The translations under genes and the position numbers were made by a program. The notes under the pieces were generated by a model. The model had not been told where the DNA came from, did no database searches, and was given only the letters and a program-made list of their open reading frames with translations. From Acidimicrobiales bacterium (lineage in GTDB: Bacteria; Actinomycetota; Acidimicrobiia; Acidimicrobiales; Ilumatobacteraceae): a DNA stretch of 6,464 bases. Shown piece by piece: positions 1-6,271 of this stretch; the stretch's first letter is position 1, and every line of letters begins with the position of its first letter. The stretch spans positions 2,576-9,039 of the forward strand of contig JAURHL010000074.1 in NCBI GenBank assembly GCA_030833305.1, read 5' to 3'.

Positions 1-1211
1 GTGGCGGTGTCCTCGAGCCAACGCCCCGCTCGATTGATGAGTTCGGGCAACTGGGACTCGATGACGTCGAGCCGAGTCAAACCCTCGTCGTCGAGTCCGA
101 TGGTACGCGCAAGATTGGACGTCGATGCCTGGGCCGTGGTTCTCTCGTCGTCGAGTTCCCTCAATTGGAGACGTGCGGTGGATGCAGCGTCGCGGGCCTT
201 CACGAGCGCACCGGTGGCGGTCGTGATCTCCAGTCGCTCTGAGGCACCGAGTGTGCGCTGATCGAACAACTCCACGTCCATGCCGGCGGCTGCCGCGGCC
301 GTGGCGAGCTCGGCGACAGACCGCTCGACGTCGTCGCCAGCGGACGTGATTCGTTTGATAAGTACGTCGATTTCGACGGCGTTGTCGACCACATCGAGCC
401 ACTGGGGGGAGACAATGGACAAACCGTCAAGCTCGATACGGGCCTGATCGAGGCCCGTGCGGTGATCATGACCCTCGATCACGCGGACCAGAAGCTTGCG
501 GCGCTTTTCGATAGCGGTGAGTTCGGTTGCGAGTTCGACGAGCCGGCGATTGATGTCGTCGCGCTCGGCAACCAATCGCTCGACGAGATCGGGATTGGTT
601 CCGGCTTCCGTGATCTTCTTCTCGATCTCGCTGAGTTCCTTCTTCCGATCTTTGGCAACTTTGCTCGCTCCTTCCTTGGCTTTGCGCAGACCCTCCAAAG
701 CCTCGCGCGGGTTGCGCACGCCGGAGGTGCCACCCATGGCGAATTGGGCGAACAAGTTCTCGAACGAACCACCCGAGCCGATGTCGCCCAAGGTGGCGCC
801 GTAGCAGCGGTACATCAACTCGAAGTCGGCGGGTGTGATGCCACGGAGGAGATTCCGGAACGCCATCCCATCTACCTCGGTGGCTCCGACGTAACCGGTT
901 CGATTGTCGTTCGGAACGCCAGTCTTCAATAGTTTGAAATTGGCTTGTAGATCGATGGGCTCGGCACCGAGTGTTCCGAGCAGGCGTCCGCCCAGCTTGC
1001 CGTCGCCATTGCCACGAAAGGCCTCGGTGTTGTTGGCGAACGCGCGCCACGGACCGCCGATGGCCCACGTGAGGAACTCGGCCAGCGTGGATTTGCCCGA
1101 CTCGTTGGGGCCGTGAACAACGACGAAGTCGTGGTCGAGACCCGCGAATGTTCGCCCGGTGTGACGGCCGAACGAGAGATCGCGAACCTCGGAAATTGTC
1201 AGGCGCTTCAT
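1..1211 (-). CDS. SbcC/Rad50/YhaN-like AAA ATPase, partial (C-terminus beyond left edge)
   Basis: This is the N-terminal 403 codons of an ATPase read from 1211 toward position 1, with no stop before the window edge. A P-loop, GPNESGKST, sits at residues 34-42 after a short beta-strand opening (MKRLTISEV). The 'GPNE-S/A-GKST' form is typical of the SbcC/RecF/YhaN group, in which the N-terminal Walker A half pairs with a distant C-terminal Walker B half after a coiled coil. From about residue 168 the sequence becomes charged and helical (KDRKKELSEIEKKI around 187-200, then further Glu/Arg/Leu-rich stretches), as expected for the start of the coiled-coil arm. The Walker B and signature motifs must lie off the left edge. 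The ATG overlaps the TGA of the upstream nuclease gene (ATGA, 1208-1211), and AGAGG (1216-1220) lies four bases upstream, so translation is probably coupled. The likely role is an ATP-driven partner of the nuclease in DNA-end repair. The exact subfamily is not certain. Confidence 0.88.
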   Translation of the reverse strand, partial: MKRLTISEVRDLSFGRHTGRTFAGLDHDFVVVHGPNESGKSTLAEFLTWAIGGPWRAFANNTEAFRGNGDGKLGGRLLGTLGAEPIDLQANFKLLKTGVPNDNRTGYVGATEVDGMAFRNLLRGITPADFELMYRCYGATLGDIGSGGSFENLFAQFAMGGTSGVRNPREALEGLRKAKEGASKVAKDRKKELSEIEKKITEAGTNPDLVERLVAERDDINRRLVELATELTAIEKRRKLLVRVIEGHDHRTGLDQARIELDGLSIVSPQWLDVVDNAVEIDVLIKRITSAGDDVERSVAELATAAAAAGMDVELFDQRTLGASERLEITTATGALVKARDAASTARLQLRELDDERTTAQASTSNLARTIGLDDEGLTRLDVIESQLPELINRAGRWLEDTA

Positions 1212-2389
1212 TTGGCCTCTGTCATGGCGTTGATCAACACGTCGGTCACCGCGTTCTTGACATCGTCGTCGAGTTCCCGTTCGTCGAGTTTCGCCAACGT
1301 GGCGGCCAACACGGTCTTGCGCTCGCGTTCAGCCGCCAGATCGATCTTGGCTCGGCACGAGGTGCGGGCCTTCACCACGGCGCCATTGCCGAGAACGTCG
1401 ACGGCTTCCTCCAGCATGGACTCCACGATCGATTCCCAACCCGGGGCATCCATGGAACGAATGTCGGCGAGATCGGTGGAGCCGGTGAGTTCGAGGCGCA
1501 CCATCACCGGCAAGCCCTCGGCCTCGGTCACCACCCGGGCCAACGTTGCGTTCACCACGTCGTTCAGATCGGTAATGACACCCACCGTGTCGACCGGCAC
1601 CGACACCCGCTCGAAGCGCACGGTGGAGCAGTCGACGAAGCGGGGTTCGAGCACCCGACCGTCATCGTCGACCTCGACGATGAGGACTCCCTTGGGACCA
1701 CACTCGGACGCCTTGACGCTGCGCCCCTGAAGGTTTCCGGGGTACGCCCACCAACCGGACTCGATGGGGTTCACCGAGCGCTTGTGGATGTGGCCGAGCG
1801 CCCAATAGTTCACCGGTGACGCTTGGAGTTCGGCCGGGGTGGACGGTGCGTAGTTCTTGTGCCCCGAGTCGTTGCCGCCCACATTGGTGTGCAGAACACC
1901 GACGATGGTGCGCCCCGTGAGGTCGGCAAAGAGCGGAACCAGGTTGTCGGTTTCCTCCTTGCGCGCGTAACTGACTCCGGCCACCGTGACATCGACCCCG
2001 TTACGCATGGTGACCACCTGCGAGCCCAGTTTGCCGGCCGGGAACACTGTCACGCCCTCGGGCAACACGCCCTGCTTGATGTCCTTGGTGAGCGGGTCGT
2101 GGTTGCCGTGCACCATGAACACCTTGATGTCGGCGTCGGTGAGTCGCCTCAATCCGAGCAGGAATCGGCGCTGCGCGCCCGGATCTCGATCGGCATTGTC
2201 GTACACGTCACCGGCCAGAACGACGAAGTCGACTTCTTCGGCGATGGCCACGTCAATGAGTCGATCGAAGGCCTTGTTCACCAAAGGCTTGATGCGGTTG
2301 TAGGTGCCACTGTCGATGGCTTCACCGAGGCTCTCGAGCGGAGCACCCAGGTGTAAATCGGCGGCATGGAGGAACTTGGCGACGGCCAT
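1208..2389 (-). CDS. SbcD/Mre11/YhaO-like metallophosphoesterase (DNA repair exonuclease)
   Basis: This 393-residue protein carries the full set of calcineurin-like phosphoesterase metal-binding motifs: DLHLG (11-15), GDVYD (60-64), GNHD (95-98), LHTN (166-169) and GHIH (199-202). These ligands bind two metal ions in the SbcD/Mre11 nuclease family. The order and spacing fit the COG0420 exonuclease group, and the length matches the family. The C-terminal ~140 residues, rich in Asp/Glu/Val, probably form the capping domain and the ATPase-binding end. I chose ATG 2389 because MAVAKFLHAADLHLG starts just before the first beta strand, as in relatives. The frame stays open upstream to 2575, but that would add 62 unconserved-looking residues and run into the divergent gene. 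The stop overlaps the start of the SbcC-like gene by four bases, which marks a nuclease/ATPase operon. The likely activity is processing of DNA ends. Whether it is closer to SbcD or to YhaO I cannot tell. Confidence 0.92.
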   Translation of the reverse strand: MAVAKFLHAADLHLGAPLESLGEAIDSGTYNRIKPLVNKAFDRLIDVAIAEEVDFVVLAGDVYDNADRDPGAQRRFLLGLRRLTDADIKVFMVHGNHDPLTKDIKQGVLPEGVTVFPAGKLGSQVVTMRNGVDVTVAGVSYARKEETDNLVPLFADLTGRTIVGVLHTNVGGNDSGHKNYAPSTPAELQASPVNYWALGHIHKRSVNPIESGWWAYPGNLQGRSVKASECGPKGVLIVEVDDDGRVLEPRFVDCSTVRFERVSVPVDTVGVITDLNDVVNATLARVVTEAEGLPVMVRLELTGSTDLADIRSMDAPGWESIVESMLEEAVDVLGNGAVVKARTSCRAKIDLAAERERKTVLAATLAKLDERELDDDVKNAVTDVLINAMTEAK

Positions 2390-2396
2390 GCGCCCA

Positions 2397-2402
2397 ACAG
2401 TA
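2397..2402 (-). promoter_or_regulatory. Candidate -10 hexamer for the minus-strand nuclease/ATPase operon
   Basis: Read on the minus strand the hexamer is TACTGT, matching the TANNNT form of actinobacterial -10 elements. It ends exactly seven bases before the ATG at 2389, so transcription would start at or next to the A of the start codon. That would explain why no convincing Shine-Dalgarno sequence precedes this gene. No clear -35 element is visible at the normal distance. This is inference from position and motif only. Confidence 0.35.
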
Positions 2403-2444
2403 CCCCCGGGGTGTGATCTGACCGCCCGGAGCGCGTACACCGAA

Positions 2445-2474
2445 ATCGTGAGGGATCGTGAGGGATCGTGAGGG
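2445..2474 (+). repeat. Three perfect tandem copies of a 10-bp unit in the divergent intergenic region
   Basis: ATCGTGAGGG occurs three times head to tail at 2445-2454, 2455-2464 and 2465-2474, with no mismatches. The period is about one helical turn, so all copies would face the same side of the DNA. The array lies between the two divergent start codons, about 56 bp upstream of the minus-strand ATG and about 79 bp upstream of the plus-strand ATG, outside both candidate core promoters. This suits an activator or repressor array, but it could also be a simple slippage-generated microsatellite. Confidence 0.9.
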
Positions 2475-2516
2475 TCTCGAGGTGTGACGGGTGAACGTTC
2501 TCGCGGGGTGTCAGCC

Positions 2517-2546
2517 TTGGCAATTCCGAAAACGGCGTGACAGGCT
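2517..2546 (+). promoter_or_regulatory. Candidate promoter for the geranylgeranyl-reductase-family gene
   Basis: TTGGCA (2517-2522) resembles a -35 element. CAGGCT (2541-2546), 18 bp further, resembles the actinobacterial -10 TANNNT/TAGNNT with one change at the first base. The hexamer ends six bases before the ATG at 2553, again predicting a leaderless or nearly leaderless transcript, and no clear Shine-Dalgarno sequence precedes the gene. Support is motif and spacing only. Confidence 0.35.
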
Positions 2547-2552
2547 CGTCCC

Positions 2553-3767
2553 ATGCCGTTCGACATCGCCATCATCGGAGGGGGCCCCGGAGGCTCGGCC
2601 GCGGCGATCTCGGCCGCGCGAGCGGGTCTGAAGGTGGTGCTGTGCGAGAAGGGTCCTCACGGACGCGACAAGGTGTGCGGTGACGGACTCACCCCGCGGG
2701 CCATCGGAGCACTCGACGAGTTGGGCATCGACCACTCCGTCGCCCATCGCATCGACGGGTTGCGCATGATCGCCGGCAAGAAGCAGCGCGAGTTGGCGTG
2801 GCCCACCACCGATCGTTTTCCCAACCACGGTGCGGTCTGGCCCCGCCAGCGATTCGACAATCACCTACTCGACGTGGCCATCGCCGCCGGAGCCGATGTG
2901 CGCTTCGGCGCCGAGGCGCTGCCCGTCATCGAGAACGGAACGGTCGTCGGTGTGGAGACCAACGGTGAGGTGTTGCGGTCGTCGCTGGTGGTTCTGGCCA
3001 CCGGCGCTCAGGGCGCGGCGGCCAAGATGCTCGGCGCGGTTCGCGATCCCGACGAGACCTTCGGATTGGCCATTCGCGCCTACGCCCCCACCCCGCGTCA
3101 TGCCGAACGCCATCTGGAAGCCTGCCTCAGTTTGCGCGACGAGCACGGCACGCCGATCCCCGGTTACGGCTGGATGTTCCCGGCCGGTGACGGCACCGTG
3201 AACATCGGCGTGGGCGCGCTCAGCACCATGAAAGGTTTCAAGAAACTGAACCTCAACACGTTGCTGGACCAATACGCAGCCATCGTGCGCGACTCGTGGT
3301 CACTCGGCGATTACGTCGACAAGCCACGCGCCTGGCGGTTGCCCATGAGTTGCGTTCGTCGACACGGCCCGGGTTGGGTCGCCATCGGCGATGCGGCCGG
3401 TTTTGTGAACCCGATGAACGGTGAGGGAATCGACTACGCCCTCGAGTCGGGCATGTTGGCCGTGCAGTGCTTCGTGAACGATCCCGCGACGGCGCCGAGT
3501 TCCTACGACCGACTGGTGGGCGAACGTTTCGATTCGTTCCTGCGCACCGGTCGACGTTTCAGTTTCATCATCGGACACCCGTGGCTGTTGCGCCCCGGTC
3601 TGCGCGTGGCGGTGGGAACCCAGGCCGCCGCCGACATCACGCTGGCGGTCATGGGAAATCTGATCGATTCCAGCACACCGGGTGCGGCCGGCAGGGTGAT
3701 GCGACTGGCCGACAACACCCTGCGCATCGCCGACCCGTTGCTGCGTCGCACCCGCGCCAAGGCGTGA
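2553..3767 (+). CDS. Geranylgeranyl reductase family FAD-dependent oxidoreductase (MenJ-like)
   Basis: This is a complete 404-residue flavoprotein. The N-terminus is a Rossmann FAD-binding fold with GGGPGG at residues 9-14 and an acidic residue, E32, at the end of the second strand. The family signature CGDGLTPRA follows at 42-50. GYGWMFPAGDGTVNIGVG at 204-221 and the FAD-binding GDAAGFVNPMNGEGI at 279-293 are both characteristic of the geranylgeranyl/digeranylgeranylglycerophospholipid reductase family (p-hydroxybenzoate hydroxylase fold). These enzymes reduce isoprenoid double bonds. In mycobacteria the relative MenJ saturates one isoprene unit of menaquinone, and the CGDGLTPRA motif and length agree with that relative. 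The substrate could also be geranylgeranyl diphosphate or another polyprenyl chain, so I assign no symbol. No transmembrane segment is evident, and membrane association would be peripheral. The gene is divergent from the nuclease operon and apparently monocistronic. ATG 2553 places the FAD fold at the usual distance from the start. Confidence 0.92.
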   Translation: MPFDIAIIGGGPGGSAAAISAARAGLKVVLCEKGPHGRDKVCGDGLTPRAIGALDELGIDHSVAHRIDGLRMIAGKKQRELAWPTTDRFPNHGAVWPRQRFDNHLLDVAIAAGADVRFGAEALPVIENGTVVGVETNGEVLRSSLVVLATGAQGAAAKMLGAVRDPDETFGLAIRAYAPTPRHAERHLEACLSLRDEHGTPIPGYGWMFPAGDGTVNIGVGALSTMKGFKKLNLNTLLDQYAAIVRDSWSLGDYVDKPRAWRLPMSCVRRHGPGWVAIGDAAGFVNPMNGEGIDYALESGMLAVQCFVNDPATAPSSYDRLVGERFDSFLRTGRRFSFIIGHPWLLRPGLRVAVGTQAAADITLAVMGNLIDSSTPGAAGRVMRLADNTLRIADPLLRRTRAKA

Positions 3768-3812
3768 GAGCGTACGGTCGATCACCCTCGGCCGACACTG
3801 CTCACCCCGGTG

Positions 3813-3896
3813 GCACGCCGCGGCTACTCAGGGAGGAAACCCGCAACGGAATCGACGCAAAGCCGGTTTTTGGACATATGGGAGTGCCAATCGTGC
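3813..3896 (+). ncRNA. Candidate structured RNA leader / riboswitch, c-di-GMP-I-like core
   Basis: The 170-base gap before the surface-protein gene can fold with a long closing helix. GCACG (3813-3817) pairs with CGTGC (3892-3896). After a small internal loop, GGC (3822-3824) pairs with GCC (3886-3888), T3825 bulges, and ACTC (3826-3829) pairs with GAGT (3882-3885). Inside lie CAGGG (3829-3833), GGAAACCC (3835-3842) and an exact GACGCAAAGCC (3854-3864). An 'AGGG-AAACC ... GACGCAAAGCC' order is characteristic of class I cyclic-di-GMP (GEMM) riboswitches. However, two extra bases separate AGGG from AAACC, the GNRA-capped hairpin is weak (CCG-CAA-CGG), and the usual second stem after GCC is not recognisable. 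AAACC (3837-3841) can also pair with GGTTT (3865-3869), giving an alternative fold that could serve as a switch. Possible transcription start: downstream of TACGGT (3773-3778). A regulatory RNA is plausible. The ligand assignment is speculative. Confidence 0.45.
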
Positions 3897-3926
3897 GTTT
3901 CCTTTGACTTATCGGGTCGGACCTGC

Positions 3927-3931
3927 GAGGG
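3927..3931 (+). promoter_or_regulatory. Shine-Dalgarno site of the surface-protein gene
   Basis: GAGGG lies six bases before ATG 3938. This decides the start against the adjacent in-frame TTG at 3935, which would be only three bases away. Unlike the two divergent genes upstream, this gene has a conventional ribosome-binding site, consistent with its long untranslated leader. Confidence 0.65.
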
Positions 3932-3937
3932 TGCTTG

Positions 3938-6127
3938 ATGTCCAAACACGTCGTCAACTCCAATTCTTCTCACCATGAGAACGCCGCCCGAGTAAAACGA
4001 CCCGCAGGACGCGTCGCGATCTCTCTGGTCCTCGTGCTGGGCACCGTATTTGTCAGCTCGAGTTCGTCTCCTCACATGGCCCGAGCATCATTGGCCAGTA
4101 ACGGTCTGGTGTTCGGGCCCTTCCAAGGATCTGGTGAATCCTGGGAAGTAACCGGTTGTGCGACAGTCTGTGCCGATCCGGTCATCATTCCGAGCGTCGT
4201 CGACGGCAAGCCCGTGCTCGGGATCGGCGGAAGTTCATTCTGGTTCGACTACTCACTCCGCGAAGTTCAGATTCCTGCGTCGATCACAACCATCTCCGGC
4301 TATGCCTTCGGAGGTTCGAGCGCCACCAACTTCGTGGTCGATCCGGCTTCGGATCATTTCAAAAGCGTGGGTGGAACGTTGTTGACCAAGGACGGGACCG
4401 AACTCGTCGCCTATCCCGGAGGCGCCGTCGCGACCTCCGTGACGGTCCCCGCAGGTGTGAGAAAGCTTCGCATGGGTTCTTTCTATAGCGGTCCGGCGAC
4501 GTCCGTGTCCCTCCCGGCTTCACTCGAAGAGATCGAACAGCAGGTTTTCGGCCTCAATGGTTTGACGACGATCGAAATTCCGATCTCCGTGTCGATCATC
4601 GGCGAAGACGCATTCGGGCCAGCGATGACGGCCATCAGCGTCGCCGCCGGCAATCCGACATTTCGCGCGACGGAAGGTGTCTTGTTCAGAGGCAACGAGC
4701 TGTTCGCGTACCCGCGTGGGAGAACGGCGACCACGTATCAGATTCCTGCGGGAACCACCGCCATCCAAAACACGGCTTTGGACCGAAACTCGGTCCTCGC
4801 CTCGATTGCGCTACCTGTCTCGCTGACCACTCTCTCGTCCAATCCCCTGAGGGGCCTGTCGGCCCTCAGCTCGGTCACCGTCGAAGCTGGTCATCAGACA
4901 CTCAGCGCAATCGACGGAGTTTTGTTCGGGGGCGGTGCTCTCATTGCCTACCCGAAAGCGAAAGCGGGTGCGACCTATTCGGTGCCGGCGGGAACCACCG
5001 CAATCGGGAATTCGGCGTTCATTGGCGTGTCAGCTCTCACAACGATCACACTGCCCGATTCGATCACCGTCATCGGATCAGAAGCATTCGCATACAACCC
5101 GAACTTGGAGACCGTCGATTTGCCATCCGAACTCACGACCCTCGGTACTTACGCTCTGTACTACACGAAGGTCACGAACGTCGTGGTGCCACACACCGTG
5201 ACCGATTGGGGTTGGCAAGTTTTCGGGTACAACCAGAACATCCCCACCTCTGACTTCCACCTCTATTTCGAAGGTGATGCCCCACCGGCGGGTTCCGACA
5301 TCGGTCAGAACAATGGGGCGATCATTCATCGCATCGAAGGCACCACCGGATGGCCGGCGTTCGCTGAGCCATACCTCGGTTACGCCCAGGTCCCATGGAG
5401 TCCGAACATCTCCACGCCGCGCGCTCCTTCCGGAGTGGCTCTAGCCGAAAGCGTTCGTGTCACCGCACGACGCGGCAATGGTGGGCTTCCCAGTTCCTAC
5501 CTGGTGGAAGCGTCACCGGGTAACGCAACGTGCACGATCGTGCTTCCGGACGTCTCGTGTGTCGTCACCGGTTTGACCCCCGGAACTGCGTACACGTTCA
5601 CGACAAAAGCGACAAAAGCTCAAACCAATACTGCTTCGTCACCGGCCTCGGCGATCATCAGACCACTCGCGGCCCACACGATTTCGTTCACTCGACCGGT
5701 TGATCGCGCGTTTTCGTCGACTCCGTTCGTGGTGACGGCCACATCCGATGCGAACTTGCCTGTCGTCCTGGCGTCGTCCACTCTCGACGTATGCACGGTG
5801 TCGAGTCTCGAAGTCACGATGCTGACGACAGGGACGTGCACGTTGAGCGCCAATGCGGCTGGAAACTCGTCGTACTCGGACGCCTATGAAATCATTCGCT
5901 CGTTCACGATCTCGGAGGCCGAAGCTCCGACGACCCCTTCTACCGTTCCGACAGAAAGCCCCACACCAAGCCCGACCACGACGACGGTGGACAATGTCGA
6001 GCCGGGTGTCGTGAACTTACCCGTGACGGGGAACGACTCGAAACCGTTGGCGTTTTATGCATGTGTGATCGTTGTGGGGCTGTGCCTCATTTCTGCTGGC
6101 CGACGTCGACGGGTTCGTATCGATTGA
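3938..6127 (+). CDS. LPXTG-anchored BspA-like leucine-rich-repeat surface protein
   Basis: This is a complete 729-residue secreted protein. A basic N-terminus (K20, R21, R25) precedes a hydrophobic core (VAISLVLVLGTVFVS, 26-40), with a likely signal-peptidase site after ARA (48-50). Residues about 90-435 contain BspA/LRR_5-type leucine-rich repeats, for example LTTITLPDSITVIGSEAF (367-384). They are interleaved with three copies of a module carrying a G(V/T)L(F/L)...(L)xAYP signature (AYP at 158, 257 and 337) followed by a (V/I)PAG turn. Residues about 495-575 resemble a fibronectin type III domain (GLTPGTAYTFT at 545-555). Residues about 580-658 resemble a second extracellular beta-sandwich. 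A Thr/Pro/Ser-rich linker (661-683) leads to LPVTG (694-698), a hydrophobic segment (704-720) and an Arg-rich tail (RRRRVR), the complete sortase sorting signal. The protein is therefore probably covalently attached to the cell wall. BspA-type repeats often serve adhesion, but the ligand is unknown. No sortase gene is in the window. The structured leader upstream may control expression. Confidence 0.9.
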   Translation: MSKHVVNSNSSHHENAARVKRPAGRVAISLVLVLGTVFVSSSSSPHMARASLASNGLVFGPFQGSGESWEVTGCATVCADPVIIPSVVDGKPVLGIGGSSFWFDYSLREVQIPASITTISGYAFGGSSATNFVVDPASDHFKSVGGTLLTKDGTELVAYPGGAVATSVTVPAGVRKLRMGSFYSGPATSVSLPASLEEIEQQVFGLNGLTTIEIPISVSIIGEDAFGPAMTAISVAAGNPTFRATEGVLFRGNELFAYPRGRTATTYQIPAGTTAIQNTALDRNSVLASIALPVSLTTLSSNPLRGLSALSSVTVEAGHQTLSAIDGVLFGGGALIAYPKAKAGATYSVPAGTTAIGNSAFIGVSALTTITLPDSITVIGSEAFAYNPNLETVDLPSELTTLGTYALYYTKVTNVVVPHTVTDWGWQVFGYNQNIPTSDFHLYFEGDAPPAGSDIGQNNGAIIHRIEGTTGWPAFAEPYLGYAQVPWSPNISTPRAPSGVALAESVRVTARRGNGGLPSSYLVEASPGNATCTIVLPDVSCVVTGLTPGTAYTFTTKATKAQTNTASSPASAIIRPLAAHTISFTRPVDRAFSSTPFVVTATSDANLPVVLASSTLDVCTVSSLEVTMLTTGTCTLSANAAGNSSYSDAYEIIRSFTISEAEAPTTPSTVPTESPTPSPTTTTVDNVEPGVVNLPVTGNDSKPLAFYACVIVVGLCLISAGRRRRVRID

Positions 6128-6200
6128 TTCGATGTCACCCGACCAAACTCTGGATCGCAATTTCAGATCGACGACTCGCCTTCCGCGATGATTGGTTTCG

Positions 6201-6249
6201 GACAGGGGTCGACATTTCCATCCCTGTCATTCCAGGATGGTGATCATCC
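6201..6249 (+). terminator. Two adjacent hairpins downstream of the surface-protein gene
   Basis: GACAGGG (6201-6207) pairs with CCCTGTC (6222-6228) around a 12-14 base loop, with one further G-T pair inside. Six bases later GGATG (6235-6239) pairs with CATCC (6245-6249) around a five-base loop. Neither is followed by a T-run, so this would be at best a U-less terminator of the kind proposed in actinobacteria. It lies 74 bases after the stop codon, and the stems are modest. Confidence 0.3.
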
Positions 6250-6271
6250 AGTGCACCTGGTTCTCGGGGGC

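Noticed and set aside
462..932. Plus-strand open frames across the left part of the window, and similar long frames opposite the nuclease and reductase genes
   Set aside because: They are antisense shadows of G+C-rich genes. The minus-strand frame has the P-loop and coiled-coil character and the correct codon bias.
75..1290. Recurrent CGTCGTCGAG-like strings (near 87, 148 and 1264)
   Set aside because: They encode acidic stretches such as LDDE in the two minus-strand proteins. Codon bias explains them.
2390..2575. N-terminal extension of the metallophosphoesterase to the in-frame ATG at 2575
   Set aside because: It would add 62 residues before the first beta strand, run through the tandem repeats and overlap the start of the divergent gene. 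The ATG at 2389 gives the usual family start.
3776..3793. Short hairpin GGTCG/CGGCC as a terminator of the reductase gene
   Set aside because: Five base pairs with one G-T pair and no T-run. It is too weak and lies where the leader transcript may begin.
3904..3932. TTGACT (3904-3909) as a -35 element for the surface-protein gene
   Set aside because: No -10-like hexamer lies 16-19 bp downstream, and a start there would leave out the structured leader.
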